64,000 nucleotides of DNA from Fictibacillus sp. FJAT-27399 (GCF_001510655.1 NZ_LMVC01000002.1:1028379-1092378); one strand, 5' to 3'; shown: positions 45,320 through 54,111, numbered from the stretch's first letter. A program made the numbers and translations. The notes: generated from the sequence alone by a model not told the origin.

Positions 45320-46869
45320 TGGATATGTACGATAAAATGGACGAATTATATGACAGGAAACGTGAGATTGAGCTTGGCGGCGGAGACGAGAAGATTGATA
45401 AACAGCATGAGCGCGGAAAACTGACCGCAAGGGAGCGAATCGATCTTTTGCTCGATGAGGGAACGTTTGTGGAGTTGAATCCTTTTATTGAGCACCGCTG
45501 CACCGATTTTGGTCTGCAGAATATGAAGGCTCCTGGAGAGGGAGTTGTTACAGGCTATGGAAAGATTCACGGCCGGCCGGTTTATTTATTTGCTCAGGAT
45601 TTTACGGTTTTTGGAGGAGCGTTAGGAGAGATGCATGCTCACAAGATCGCCAGTGTGATGGATCTTGCGGCTAAGAATGGAACACCGTTTATCGGACTGA
45701 ACGATTCAGGAGGAGCGAGAATTCAGGAAGGTGTTGTTTCTCTGGACGGCTACGGGCAGATCTTTTACAGAAACTCCATCTACTCTGGTGTCATTCCACA
45801 GATTTCAGTTATTCTGGGGCCTTGTGCAGGTGGAGCTGTCTATTCACCGGCTATTACGGATTTCGTTTTCATGGTGGAGCAGACAAGCCAAATGTTTATC
45901 ACCGGGCCGAAAGTCATCGAAACGGTAACGGGCGAAAAAATTTCATCTGAGGATCTTGGCGGGGCAAAGGTACATAGCACGAAAAGTGGAAACGCCCATT
46001 TTATGGGGGAAACAGAGGCTCAAGTGCTCGAGCAGGTTAGGGCGCTGGTAGCCTTGCTTCCTCAAAACAATAAAGAAAAACCGGCTAGAATAGAAGTTCA
46101 GGAGCACAAGAATGATGACCGCCCGGATATTGCCGAGGTGGTACCTGTGGATGCCACAAAACCTTACGATGTTCGTAAGGTCATCGAGCAAGTGGTCGAT
46201 CAGGATACTTTTTTAGAAGTTCAAGCGTATTTTGCCAGAAACATAGTCATTGGTTTTGCCAGGATTAAGGGTGAAGTGGTAGGATTAGTATGTAATCAGC
46301 CAAAAGTTATGGCTGGCGGCCTTGATATTGATTCTTCGGATAAGGCATCGCGCTTTATTCGTTTTTGTGACGCTTTTAATATTCCGATTATCACCTTTGA
46401 GGACGTCACCGGATTTTTTCCAGGAATTAAACAGGAGCACGGCGGCATCATAAGACACGGAGCTAAAATCCTGTATGCCTATTCCGAGGCAACCGTCCCA
46501 AAAATAACGGTCATTACCCGCAAGGCTTATGGCGGGGCTTATGTGGCATTAAACAGCAAGTCCATCGGCGCTGACCTTGTTTTTGCCTGGCCAAATGCGG
46601 AGATCGCAGTCATGGGACCGCAGGGTGCGGCGAACATCATCTTTGCCAGAGAAATCGAACAAAGCGATGATCCTGAAGCGACAAGGCAGGCTAAGATTGA
46701 CGAGTACCGGACGAAGTTTGCCAATCCTTACGTTGCAGCTGCAAGAGGAATGGTCGATGATGTCATCAACCCACGGGATACGAGGATCAAATGTATTCAA
46801 GCACTGGAAATGCTGCGGACGAAGCATGAGGAAAGGCCCTGGAAGAAACATGGCAATATCCCGTTATAA
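45319..46869 (+). CDS. yqjD: Acyl-CoA carboxylase carboxyltransferase subunit (YqjD, propionyl/methylmalonyl-CoA)
   Basis: 516-aa carboxyltransferase beta-chain of the propionyl-CoA carboxylase / methylmalonyl-CoA decarboxylase family. Motifs: KLTARERIDLLLDEGTF, FAQDFTVFGGALGEMHA, SGGARIQEGV, GPCAGGAVYSPA and KAYGGAYVAL. No biotin carboxylase or carrier lies nearby, so it must borrow AccB/AccC or other partners, an inference. GGGAGGAGG site; start overlaps the upstream stop (TGATG). Confidence 0.88.
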   Translation: MDMYDKMDELYDRKREIELGGGDEKIDKQHERGKLTARERIDLLLDEGTFVELNPFIEHRCTDFGLQNMKAPGEGVVTGYGKIHGRPVYLFAQDFTVFGGALGEMHAHKIASVMDLAAKNGTPFIGLNDSGGARIQEGVVSLDGYGQIFYRNSIYSGVIPQISVILGPCAGGAVYSPAITDFVFMVEQTSQMFITGPKVIETVTGEKISSEDLGGAKVHSTKSGNAHFMGETEAQVLEQVRALVALLPQNNKEKPARIEVQEHKNDDRPDIAEVVPVDATKPYDVRKVIEQVVDQDTFLEVQAYFARNIVIGFARIKGEVVGLVCNQPKVMAGGLDIDSSDKASRFIRFCDAFNIPIITFEDVTGFFPGIKQEHGGIIRHGAKILYAYSEATVPKITVITRKAYGGAYVALNSKSIGADLVFAWPNAEIAVMGPQGAANIIFAREIEQSDDPEATRQAKIDEYRTKFANPYVAAARGMVDDVINPRDTRIKCIQALEMLRTKHEERPWKKHGNIPL

Positions 46870-46883
46870 TGGAGGAAGACACA

Positions 46884-48005
46884 ATGGTTAATGAGCAACG
46901 ATTACTAGAAGAGTTTTTGGAATTGATACAGATCGATTCTGAAACAAAATTTGAAAAGGAAATCTCCAAAGTCCTTACTAAAAAATTCACTGATCTTGGT
47001 GTCGAAGTATTCGAAGACGACGCTGAGTCCAAAACTGAACACGGCGCCGGCAACCTGATTTGTACGCTGAAAGGCAACAAAGGCGGGGTGGATCCAATTT
47101 ATTTCACCTCCCATATGGATACGGTCGTACCTGGCAATGGGGTAAAACCTTCGATTAAAGATGGGTATGTTGTAACCGATGGAACGACCATTCTTGGGGC
47201 GGACGACAAGGCAGGCCTCGCAGCGATGCTCGAAGCCGTTAAACTTTTAAAGGAACAAAATATTAAACACGGAGACATCCAGTTCATCATCACAGTTGGG
47301 GAAGAGTCAGGGCTTGTAGGAGCGAAAGAACTGGATCCTGCCCGATTAACCGCAAAATTCGGTTTCGCGCTCGACAGTGACGGCAAAGTCGGTGACATTA
47401 TTGTTGCAGCGCCGACACAAGCTAAACTGATGGTTGATATCTATGGAAAGACCGCGCATGCCGGTGTTGCTCCTGAAAAAGGTGTATCAGCCATCACAAT
47501 CGCTGCAAAAGCCATTTCTAAAATGCCGCTCGGAAGAATTGATGAAGAAACCACGGCTAACATCGGAAGGTTTGAAGGAGGCACACAGACCAATATCGTT
47601 TGTGATCATGTGGCCATTTTGGCAGAAGCCCGTTCTCTCGTAACAGAGAAAATGGAAGCTCAGGTTGCTAAGATGAAAGAGGCATTTGAAGCAACGGCTT
47701 CTAAGTTCGGCGGACGTGCTGAAGTGAATGTGAAAGTCATGTACCCTGGATTTAAGTTTAGTGATGGAGACCATGTCGTTGAAGTGGCTAAGAAAGCTGC
47801 TGAAAGGATCGGACGTTCTCACCGCTTGCTGCAAAGCGGCGGCGGAAGTGATGCGAATGTGATTGCCGGTCATGGGATTCCAACTGTCAACCTTGCTGTA
47901 GGCTACGAGGAAATACACACTAAAAATGAAAAAATGCCGATCGAGGAACTGGTGAAAACAGCCGAGATCGTGGTTGCAGTCATTCAGGAAGTAGCAGGAG
48001 AGTAA
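46884..48005 (+). CDS. yqjE: M20 family peptidase (YqjE, peptidase T-like)
   Basis: 373-aa zinc aminopeptidase. Metal-binding motifs: FTSHMDTV, GADDKAGLAA (Asp bridging), GEESGLVGAK (Glu base and ligand), ALDSDGKVG and the C-terminal VGYEEIHTKNE with the last His. ATG 46884 follows GGAGGA; the ATG at 46869 overlaps that site. Its place at the end of the methylmalonyl operon is conserved from B. subtilis; the physiological substrate is unknown. Confidence 0.9.
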   Translation: MVNEQRLLEEFLELIQIDSETKFEKEISKVLTKKFTDLGVEVFEDDAESKTEHGAGNLICTLKGNKGGVDPIYFTSHMDTVVPGNGVKPSIKDGYVVTDGTTILGADDKAGLAAMLEAVKLLKEQNIKHGDIQFIITVGEESGLVGAKELDPARLTAKFGFALDSDGKVGDIIVAAPTQAKLMVDIYGKTAHAGVAPEKGVSAITIAAKAISKMPLGRIDEETTANIGRFEGGTQTNIVCDHVAILAEARSLVTEKMEAQVAKMKEAFEATASKFGGRAEVNVKVMYPGFKFSDGDHVVEVAKKAAERIGRSHRLLQSGGGSDANVIAGHGIPTVNLAVGYEEIHTKNEKMPIEELVKTAEIVVAVIQEVAGE

Positions 48006-48009
48006 AGCT

Positions 48010-48275
48010 AAGGGGCTGTCCAGAAAGTCATAAACTGACCTTCTGGCAGCTCCTTTTTTAAAAAAATTTGACTGTGGAAACATTACATGCAAAAAAATCT
48101 TCGATGACAAGTTGAGTGGAGTGGAAGGTGCGAGACTCCAGCGGGACGAGCGTGACAGATGAGACCCGCAGGCGCTTGCGCCGGGGGGCTCAACGCACGC
48201 CCCGCGGAAAGCGAGTAGCCTGAAACGGAAATCAACCACTTCTAAGAGCAACAAAGATTACGAAAACAGCCTTTT
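48010..48275 (+). repeat. Dispersed repeat, copy A (degraded 3' end)
   Basis: Begins AAGGGGCTGTCC, contains the shared core (AGGTGCGAGACTCC, GACCCGCAGGCGCTTGCGCC, CCCCGCGGAAAGCGAG) and ends in a poor copy of the inverted terminus (AACAGCCTTTT). The first 50 bases form a hairpin ending CAGCTCCTTTTTT and may terminate the yqjE transcript. It has no plausible coding frame. Two better preserved copies lie at 60164 and 63692. Confidence 0.75.
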
Positions 48276-48298
48276 GTTATGTCCCCCTCAGGTCAAGG

Positions 48299-48327
48299 TT
48301 GACATATATAGCTCGAATTAGTATATT
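48299..48327 (+). promoter_or_regulatory. Sigma-A promoter of the MarR/Hpr-like gene
   Basis: TTGACA, 17 bp, TATATT: an almost perfect vegetative promoter, 61 bp before the start codon and directly after repeat copy A. Confidence 0.8.
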
Positions 48328-48387
48328 TGGTTGTAGTTTAATCATGGAAAAAAATGTCTAAATAGGATGGGAAGCCGGAGGGATTGG

Positions 48388-48894
48388 ATGAGTGAACTTG
48401 CGAACATGCATATGATGATGAATTATTTGCGGGGAGTGTACAAGGTTCTTGAAGATGAATGGCAAAAATCAGCGAAGTCATTGGGATTGACCCAAGCTGA
48501 ACAGCATATTCTATGGATTGTATCCTTTGAACGAGAAGCGACGATTTCCCGCATAGCACACCTCGGATTATGGGATGTTTCGACAGTCATGCAGGTTATA
48601 AAACGCCTGAAAGATAAAGGCTTAATACAATTATTGAAAAAAGATCATGATCGGCGAATTTCGTACGTAACGCTTACGGAAGAAGGAGCAAAAAGACAGC
48701 AGATGTCTTCTGAAGGCAAATACTCAGTGTACAGTTATCTGCAGGCCTGGAGCAAGGATCATGGGAACCAGGAATTTCTGGTGCAGCTTGTAAACTTACA
48801 TAGGGATATGAATGAGCATTTTCACGGAACAGAATACGTGGAATGGATTGAAAACACAGGCAGGCAGCTGCGGGATAAAGTGGAGACAAGGTGA
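48388..48894 (+). CDS. MarR-family regulator resembling Hpr/ScoC
   Basis: 168-aa winged-helix protein. The stretch EQHILWIVSFEREATISRIA and GLWDVSTVMQVIKRLKDKGL resemble Hpr (ScoC), the transition-state regulator of protease and sporulation genes, but the similarity is in the DNA-binding core and the C-terminal third differs. The ATG at 48388 lies five bases after GGAGGG; an earlier ATG at 48367 does not have a site. Preceded by a strong promoter. Targets unknown; a generic MarR role remains possible. Confidence 0.72.
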   Translation: MSELANMHMMMNYLRGVYKVLEDEWQKSAKSLGLTQAEQHILWIVSFEREATISRIAHLGLWDVSTVMQVIKRLKDKGLIQLLKKDHDRRISYVTLTEEGAKRQQMSSEGKYSVYSYLQAWSKDHGNQEFLVQLVNLHRDMNEHFHGTEYVEWIENTGRQLRDKVETR

Positions 48895-49010
48895 ATAAAC
48901 CTTGTCTTTTTTATGGTGTGAACCCTGTGATAGTGAACGGCTTTCGCTTTTCTTATGATCTCCCATTTCATATAATGGGAAAGGAAAAGGATTGAAGGAG
49001 ATGGAACAAC

Positions 49011-50204
49011 ATGGATAGGTCTGCCAATATAAAACGAAGATTTATCCTGCATGTCGACATGAACAGCTTTTATGCTTCTGTAGAAAGTATGATGGATCCC
49101 ACTTTAAAGGGAAAGCCTCTTGCGATCGCCGGCAATCCCGAAGAGCGCCGCGGCATCATCGTAACCTGCAGCTATGAAGCACGTAAGTTTGGAGTGAAAA
49201 CTACGATGCCTCTGTGGCAGGCAAAAAAACTTTGTCCATCTCTTATCGTCTTACGGCCGGATTTTCAAAAATACAGGACGATGTCTCAGAAGATGTTTCA
49301 GCTGCTTCGGGAATATACTGAGCTTGTAGAGCCTGTTTCAATCGATGAAGGATATCTTGATATTACGAGGATATCCATGAGCCCCATCGAAGCTGCCGAG
49401 GAAATTCAAAACAGGCTGTATCATGAACTGGGTCTTCCCTCCAGCATAGGGATTGCCCCGAATAAATTTCTTGCGAAGATGGCTTCAGATATGAAGAAAC
49501 CTATGGGGATTACCGTCTTGCGAAAGCGGGAGATCCGGCAGATCCTCTGGCCGATGACCGTAGGTGAAATGCATGGGATCGGAAAGGCCACAGAAGAAAA
49601 ACTAAAAAAATATAATATTCATACGATCGGTGACCTGGCAAAGGAAGACGCGTACAGTTTAAAACACCGCTTCGGAAAAAACGGAGTGAGGATGTGGGAG
49701 CGTGCGAACGGGATCGATGACCGCCCAGTAGACCCGGAGCGCGCCTCAGAATTTCAATCCGTTGGCAACTCGACCACTCTGGCTGAAGACGTGAGAGATG
49801 AAACGGAGCTTAAACGCGTCTTTTCAGTTCTGGCTGATTCAGTTGAACGCCGGATGAAAGGGAAGAAAGTCGTCGGTCAAAATCTTCAGATCGTGATCCG
49901 GTATGGAGACAGGAAGACGGTTACGAGAAGCAAGACACTGGAGAATCCCTTTCATGATAAGAGTGAAATCCTGGAACATGCCTGGTCCTTGTTTACAAAA
50001 CACTGGAACGGTGAACCTGTACGGCTGCTCGGCATTACGGCCGCGGATGTTATCCCTAAAGAAAAAGCCTATAAACAGATGGACTTGTTTACTTTTGAAC
50101 AGGAAAAAAAACGGGATGATGTAAATCGATTGATCAGTGATATTCAAAAAAAGTTTGGTGATCATTCCATTATTCGAGGCAAACTAACAGATGATCCATC
50201 ATAG
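49011..50204 (+). CDS. dinB: DNA polymerase IV (PolY1/YqjH)
   Basis: Y-family translesion polymerase, 397 aa. Palm motifs FILHVDMNSFYASVE (first catalytic Asp) and SIDEGYLDIT (second Asp and Glu), helix-hairpin-helix GEMHGIGKATEEKL, little finger domain, and a C-terminal clamp-binding motif QMDLF at about residue 370. GAAGGAGATGG lies upstream of the ATG at 49011. A 16-bp imperfect palindrome CCCATT/AATGGG at 48962-48980 precedes it, but no LexA box is seen. Confidence 0.94.
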   Translation: MDRSANIKRRFILHVDMNSFYASVESMMDPTLKGKPLAIAGNPEERRGIIVTCSYEARKFGVKTTMPLWQAKKLCPSLIVLRPDFQKYRTMSQKMFQLLREYTELVEPVSIDEGYLDITRISMSPIEAAEEIQNRLYHELGLPSSIGIAPNKFLAKMASDMKKPMGITVLRKREIRQILWPMTVGEMHGIGKATEEKLKKYNIHTIGDLAKEDAYSLKHRFGKNGVRMWERANGIDDRPVDPERASEFQSVGNSTTLAEDVRDETELKRVFSVLADSVERRMKGKKVVGQNLQIVIRYGDRKTVTRSKTLENPFHDKSEILEHAWSLFTKHWNGEPVRLLGITAADVIPKEKAYKQMDLFTFEQEKKRDDVNRLISDIQKKFGDHSIIRGKLTDDPS

Positions 50205-50254
50205 CTATAGGTTGTAGACAGCTTTTTATCGAGCCAAAGGCCGGGTGATTATAA

Positions 50255-50905
50255 TTGAAGAAAAGTATCCATCTGCCATACGTGCTTGGATTTTTGTTGC
50301 TTTTTATTTTCTTTTTTCTGCTTGCAGCCGTCTATCGGGAGGCTGGCGTAAAGAGACTGGATCAGACGGTGATTGATGCAGTAACGGCATATCAGCCCCA
50401 CGAGCTGACCCGAGCTTTTATAGTGATCACAAACAGTGCAGCAAGGACCAATGAATTTATAGTGCTTGCCGTGTTCTCTGCTTTTTCTATTTTATGGAGG
50501 AGGAGCTGGCTTGAACCGGTAATCCTGGGGATTTGTTTGTTTGTCATCCGTTACGGTAACGCTTTTCTTAAAGGAATCTATGAAAGAAAGAGGCCATCCC
50601 TCCATCGCCTAGTTGATATCGGAGGATATAGTTTCCCGAGCGGACACGCCATGATCTCCATCGGTTTTTTTGGACTGTTATTCTACCTTCTTGTGAGACA
50701 GGCTAAGCATAGTTGGATGCGGCATCTTATAACCGCTGGGGGATGTGTTTATATCGTGCTTGTCGGATTAAGCAGAGTCTATCTTGGTGTGCATTATCCG
50801 AGTGATGTGCTGGCAGGATTTCTTGCGGGAGGAAGCTTGCTCCTTTTTTTCGTTGTCACTTATCGCCTCATGATTTCTATTTTAAAGCATGAAAGGAATA
50901 GCTGA
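50255..50905 (+). CDS. PAP2 family membrane phosphatase
   Basis: 216-aa integral membrane protein, probably undecaprenyl-diphosphate or phosphatidylglycerophosphate phosphatase type. All three phosphatase motifs are present: KGIYERKRP (KX6RP), PSGH and SRVYLGVHYPSD (SRX5HX3D), which should lie at the outer membrane face; five to six helices surround them. TTG start after GGGTGAT. Its stop codon lies one base before the RNase Z start, so the two are coupled. Confidence 0.88.
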   Translation: MKKSIHLPYVLGFLLLFIFFFLLAAVYREAGVKRLDQTVIDAVTAYQPHELTRAFIVITNSAARTNEFIVLAVFSAFSILWRRSWLEPVILGICLFVIRYGNAFLKGIYERKRPSLHRLVDIGGYSFPSGHAMISIGFFGLLFYLLVRQAKHSWMRHLITAGGCVYIVLVGLSRVYLGVHYPSDVLAGFLAGGSLLLFFVVTYRLMISILKHERNS

Positions 50906-50906
50906 T

Positions 50907-51842
50907 ATGGAACTTCATTTTCTGGGAACGGGAGCCGGAATGCCTTCAAAGGAACGGAATGTTTCTTCGGTTGCCCTTAAATTCCTGCAGACGGGAGGAG
51001 AAATCTGGCTCTTTGACTGCGGAGAAGCTACACAGCATCAAATCCTGCACACTTCTCTCAAACCGCGTAAGATCAATAAAATTTTCATTACTCATCTGCA
51101 CGGTGACCATCTATTCGGTCTGCCGGGCCTGCTGGGAAGCCGCTCCTTCCAAAATGGTGAAGAGAGTCCGGTATCCATATACGGACCAAAGGGAATAAAG
51201 GCCTTCATCGACACCTCTTTGAACATAAGCCAGACGCATCTTACCTATCCGATTCAAGTGATAGAAATAGATGAAGGGCTGATCTGTGAAGAGGAAGGCC
51301 GCCGGGTATACGCCAAGCAACTTGAGCATGTGATCCCTTGTTTCGGTTTTCGCGTAGAAGAGCAGGCACAGCCCGGAAAGCTGGAAGCCGGCTTGTTAAA
51401 AAAGATGGGCCTTCCGCCCGGTCCTTTATATCAGCAATTGAAAGAAGGCAGGGATATTACTCTGGAGGACGGAACGGTGCTCAAGAGCAGTGAATTTGTT
51501 TCCCCTCCTGTTCCTGGCCGGATTGTCGCTATCCTTGGCGATACTAAATACTGCGAGAATGCGGTGGAGCTGGGAAGAGATGCTGAGGTACTTATTCATG
51601 AGGCTACTGTTCTTCACGAACTGGCTGAAAAGGCAGCGGAATTCGGCCATTCTTCAGCCAGATCGGCTGCTGTTACCGCCAAACGGGCGAATGCAGCTGC
51701 CTTGATCTTGAACCATATCAGTTCCAGATATCATAAAGAGGAGAAGACTCTTCTTTTAAAAGAGGCACGGGAAGTCTTTCCGAATACGCAGATTGCCGAT
51801 GACTTCAGTGTCTTTCCAATTGAAAAGCTCAGCAAAAAATGA
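50907..51842 (+). CDS. rnz: Ribonuclease Z
   Basis: Removes 3' trailers of CCA-less tRNA precursors. 311 aa, metallo-beta-lactamase fold with LGTGAGMPSKERNVSS, the zinc motif THLHGDHLFGLPG, exosite-like GLLKKMGLPPGPLY, GDTKYCEN and HEATVL plus LNHISSRY. ATG 50907 gives the family N terminus MELHFLGTGAG; the ATG at 50889 lies in the upstream gene. Ends in a bidirectional terminator. Confidence 0.95.
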   Translation: MELHFLGTGAGMPSKERNVSSVALKFLQTGGEIWLFDCGEATQHQILHTSLKPRKINKIFITHLHGDHLFGLPGLLGSRSFQNGEESPVSIYGPKGIKAFIDTSLNISQTHLTYPIQVIEIDEGLICEEEGRRVYAKQLEHVIPCFGFRVEEQAQPGKLEAGLLKKMGLPPGPLYQQLKEGRDITLEDGTVLKSSEFVSPPVPGRIVAILGDTKYCENAVELGRDAEVLIHEATVLHELAEKAAEFGHSSARSAAVTAKRANAAALILNHISSRYHKEEKTLLLKEAREVFPNTQIADDFSVFPIEKLSKK

Positions 51843-51866
51843 GCGGGCAGCCGCTCATTTTTTTTT
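51838..51866. terminator. Bidirectional terminator between rnz and ugpQ
   Basis: AAATGAGCGG and CCGCTCATTT with a 4-base loop and T9 run; covers both convergent stops. Confidence 0.88.
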
Positions 51867-52634
51867 TAACTTATTATACATTTCAAGGATTAAGCTTTTT
51901 TGTTCAGTAATTTCTCCATTTCTAACAGCCAACGCCACATCGGGTACATCTGTGATGATGGCATCCACCCGCCAATTCATTAAATAATGCAGCCATTTTT
52001 CTTGATTGACCGTATAAGGCCTGACCCGTATCCCATGCTCATGAAGGCTTTGCAGTATCACGGGATGAAGGCTCTTAAATTGAGGATGCACACTCAGCGA
52101 ACCCATGCTTCTTGCATAGTTCCATGGCTCGTAGATGGCCGAAGAGTAGAGGGGAGCAATGTCAATGTAAGAGTCCATGCTCCTTAATTTCACAAGGCTG
52201 TAATGGTTAAAAGATGAATAGATCGTTTTTTCTTTCATTCCATAAGCATTTACGAGATTGTATACTTTTTTCTCTAAATCTTCATACATCACTTTGTTAT
52301 TCTTCAATTCTATATTGAGAAGCAGCGGCTTGGTACAGATCCATTGCAGGAACTCTTCTAGTGTGAGGATCCGTTCATTTTGAAAGGTTGGAGAAAACCA
52401 GCTTCCCGCGTCCAGCTGTTTAATTTCAGCGAGCGTGAAATTTTTTACATATCCTTTTCCGTTGGTTGTCCGTTTGACCGTATCATCGTGAATGACGACA
52501 GGAACACCGTCGCTTGTTAAATGGACATCAATTTCAAGTCCGTCTGCGCCCATTTCATAAGCCCGAGTATAGGAGGCCATTGTGTTTTCGGGGCATACCT
52601 TGCTTGCGCCCCGGTGTCCAAAGATTTTTGTCAT
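51855..52634 (-). CDS. ugpQ: Glycerophosphodiester phosphodiesterase
   Basis: 259-aa TIM-barrel enzyme releasing glycerol 3-phosphate from deacylated phospholipids. Motifs: FGHRGASKVCPENTMAS (catalytic His, Arg, Glu, Asn), LEIDVHLTSDGVPVVIHDDTVKRTT (split at residues 35-60, with metal ligands and second His). No signal peptide, so cytoplasmic. Minus strand, with a weak AAGGAG site. Follows rnz convergently. Confidence 0.9.
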   Translation of the reverse strand: MTKIFGHRGASKVCPENTMASYTRAYEMGADGLEIDVHLTSDGVPVVIHDDTVKRTTNGKGYVKNFTLAEIKQLDAGSWFSPTFQNERILTLEEFLQWICTKPLLLNIELKNNKVMYEDLEKKVYNLVNAYGMKEKTIYSSFNHYSLVKLRSMDSYIDIAPLYSSAIYEPWNYARSMGSLSVHPQFKSLHPVILQSLHEHGIRVRPYTVNQEKWLHYLMNWRVDAIITDVPDVALAVRNGEITEQKSLILEMYNKLKKK

Positions 52635-52702
52635 AGCGGGAAAAACTCCTTTCCTCTTTATATTTTACCTTAACATAAGCAGGTCAAACGTTCTAAATCC
52701 AA

Positions 52703-52738
52703 GAAAAAAACAAGCCCATTCCCTTTCAGGGGCTTGTT
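52703..52738 (-). terminator. Terminator of the 51-aa minus-strand gene
   Basis: On the minus strand ACAAGCCC and GGGCTTGT enclose a 12-base loop followed by a T run. It overlaps the stop codon of the small gene. Confidence 0.8.
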
Positions 52739-52893
52739 TAGGTGGCTCGCGCCGATGTGCGTTCGATGCTCACATCATTTTTTACGATCCATTTTATAAA
52801 ATCTTTTTCCTTTTTTGTCAGTGGCCGTGTAAGAAACTGCTCAAACTCTTTAAACAACAGATTGTACCGCTTGAATTCTTCTTGATCAAGCAT
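52738..52893 (-). CDS. Hypothetical 51-aa protein
   Basis: Short minus-strand frame starting MLDQEEFKRYNLLFKEFEQF and ending ERTSARAT, acidic-basic and probably helical, without membrane segment. A good GGAGGTATAAG site precedes the ATG at 52893 and a terminator closes it, so it looks expressed. Not recognised. It lies between proC and ugpQ, all on the minus strand. Confidence 0.65.
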   Translation of the reverse strand: MLDQEEFKRYNLLFKEFEQFLTRPLTKKEKDFIKWIVKNDVSIERTSARAT

Positions 52894-52952
52894 CTTATAC
52901 CTCCCGTTGCTGCTCTATAGTCGTTTTATTATAAAATTAAATAACAGAATTG

Positions 52953-53795
52953 TCAAACTATTCCTTCGGCAGAGGGCGGGGTGTACATGCTCCCGAGCTC
53001 TTCAGAGCGCTGTGCGGCACGCTTGACGCATGATTCAATCGCTTCTTTTACTTTAAAATGGTCCAGCATTTGAATTCCGGCTTCGGTGGTTCCACCCGGA
53101 CTGGTTACCTTTTGCCGAAGCAGCCGGGGATGTTCGCCGCTCATTTTCAGCATATGGGCAGCACCCAACAGGGTCTGCGCGATCAAATCCCTTGCCTCAG
53201 TTTCACTGAGATTGAGCGAGGAGGCTGCCTGTTGCATCGCTTCTACTAAATAATAAACATAAGCGGGACCGCTTCCTGCCAACCCGGTTACGGCGTGCAG
53301 GCTTTCTTCTTTCAAGCAGGTGGTCGTTCCGATGCAATTAAAAAGCTCTTCGGCCCGTTTTACATGTTGCTCTTCAGCATACTTTCCAGCGGCGAGGCCG
53401 GTTGCAGAATAACCGATCGCAGCAGATGTGTTCGGCATCGCCCGTATGACAGGGGCATCCGTATGAAGCAGAGTGGAGATGTGATCTGTTGATATCCCCG
53501 CAAGTACGGAAATGACAAGGTGCTGTTTATGGATAGCGTCCCTGATCGAGTGCAGGGCGTCTTCAGCATCTTTCGGCTTCATAGCAAGGATGATGATTTC
53601 TGCCTCACGCACTGCATCTGCGGCTGAGGCGGAAATTTTTATCTCATACTTCCTTTGCAGTTCAAGAAGCCTTTTTGTGTTCATTCTGTTTGTGGCAATG
53701 ATCTGTTCAGGTGAGGCCAGCTTGTTGGCGATCAATCCTGAAATCATTGCTTCTGCCATGGCACCTGCTCCGATAAACGCGATTTTTTTATTCAC
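52953..53795 (-). CDS. proC: Pyrroline-5-carboxylate reductase
   Basis: Last step of proline synthesis, NADPH-dependent. 280 aa: N-terminal dinucleotide motif IAFIGAGAMAEAMISGL, AMKPKD, RAMPNTSAAIGYS and the C-terminal GLAGSGPAYVYYLVEAM and VTSPGGTTEAGIQML. GTG start at 53795 six bases after GGAGGG. Expression is controlled by the T-box leader upstream. The proline made here could also serve as a compatible solute, which is inference. Confidence 0.94.
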   Translation of the reverse strand: MNKKIAFIGAGAMAEAMISGLIANKLASPEQIIATNRMNTKRLLELQRKYEIKISASAADAVREAEIIILAMKPKDAEDALHSIRDAIHKQHLVISVLAGISTDHISTLLHTDAPVIRAMPNTSAAIGYSATGLAAGKYAEEQHVKRAEELFNCIGTTTCLKEESLHAVTGLAGSGPAYVYYLVEAMQQAASSLNLSETEARDLIAQTLLGAAHMLKMSGEHPRLLRQKVTSPGGTTEAGIQMLDHFKVKEAIESCVKRAAQRSEELGSMYTPPSAEGIV

Positions 53796-53821
53796 GGCAA
53801 TCCCTCCAACTTAGGTTAACG

Positions 53822-54075
53822 TAAAAACGCACTCCTCGATCCTTGGAAAAGGACGGAGGAGTGCGGTCCGCGGTACCACCTTAATTGGCTTGGTAAAAAG
53901 CCCAGCTTATCGCCTGTATCGAAGGCATACGATCAGGTTCAATCCCTGATGGCTCGGGGGATAGGTTCATTCATTTCGCACTGCTGGAATCTTTCAGCCG
54001 GTGGATTCCATTCTCTTTCAGCCGTTTAATGAATTACTGGTCCCTTTCAGCGCCGTGTTCAGCGTTCAGTTATTA
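53822..54075 (-). ncRNA. Proline-specific T-box leader of proC
   Basis: On the minus strand the leader has the AGTA motif and stem I, a specifier loop reading GAA-CCT-A (CCT, a proline codon, at 53963-53965), the T-box AAGGTGGTACCGCGG (53868-53882) and a terminator with a 10-bp stem CGCACTCCTC/GAGGAGTGCG plus five Ts at 53823-53865. Uncharged tRNA-Pro should pair with the CCU codon and stabilise the antiterminator, switching proC on when proline is scarce. The UGGU in the T-box fits the tRNA 3' end. The 3' boundary is the terminator. Confidence 0.92.
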
Positions 54076-54081
54076 CAAAAC

Positions 54082-54111
54082 ATTATGCAATGAGTCAGTA
54101 CAGTATGTCAA
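54082..54111 (-). promoter_or_regulatory. Sigma-A promoter of proC T-box leader
   Basis: Minus strand: TTGACA (54111-54106), 18-bp spacer, CATAAT (54087-54082). Predicted start near 54075, about 280 bases before the proC start codon. Confidence 0.75.

Noticed and set aside
47487-48254. 255-aa minus-strand frame across the end of yqjE and repeat copy A
   Set aside because: Antisense to a real gene and the repeat. The repeat copies give similar shadow peptides (PAGVSPVTLVPQESRT) at 60125-60382 and 63680-63994, a by-product of the repeat rather than a protein family.
48962-48980. CCCATT/AATGGG palindrome before dinB considered as a LexA box
   Set aside because: Does not contain GAAC/GTTC half-sites of the Bacillus SOS box.
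52582-52920. 112-aa plus-strand frame between ugpQ and proC
   Set aside because: Antisense to the 51-aa gene, which has better start and stop signals.
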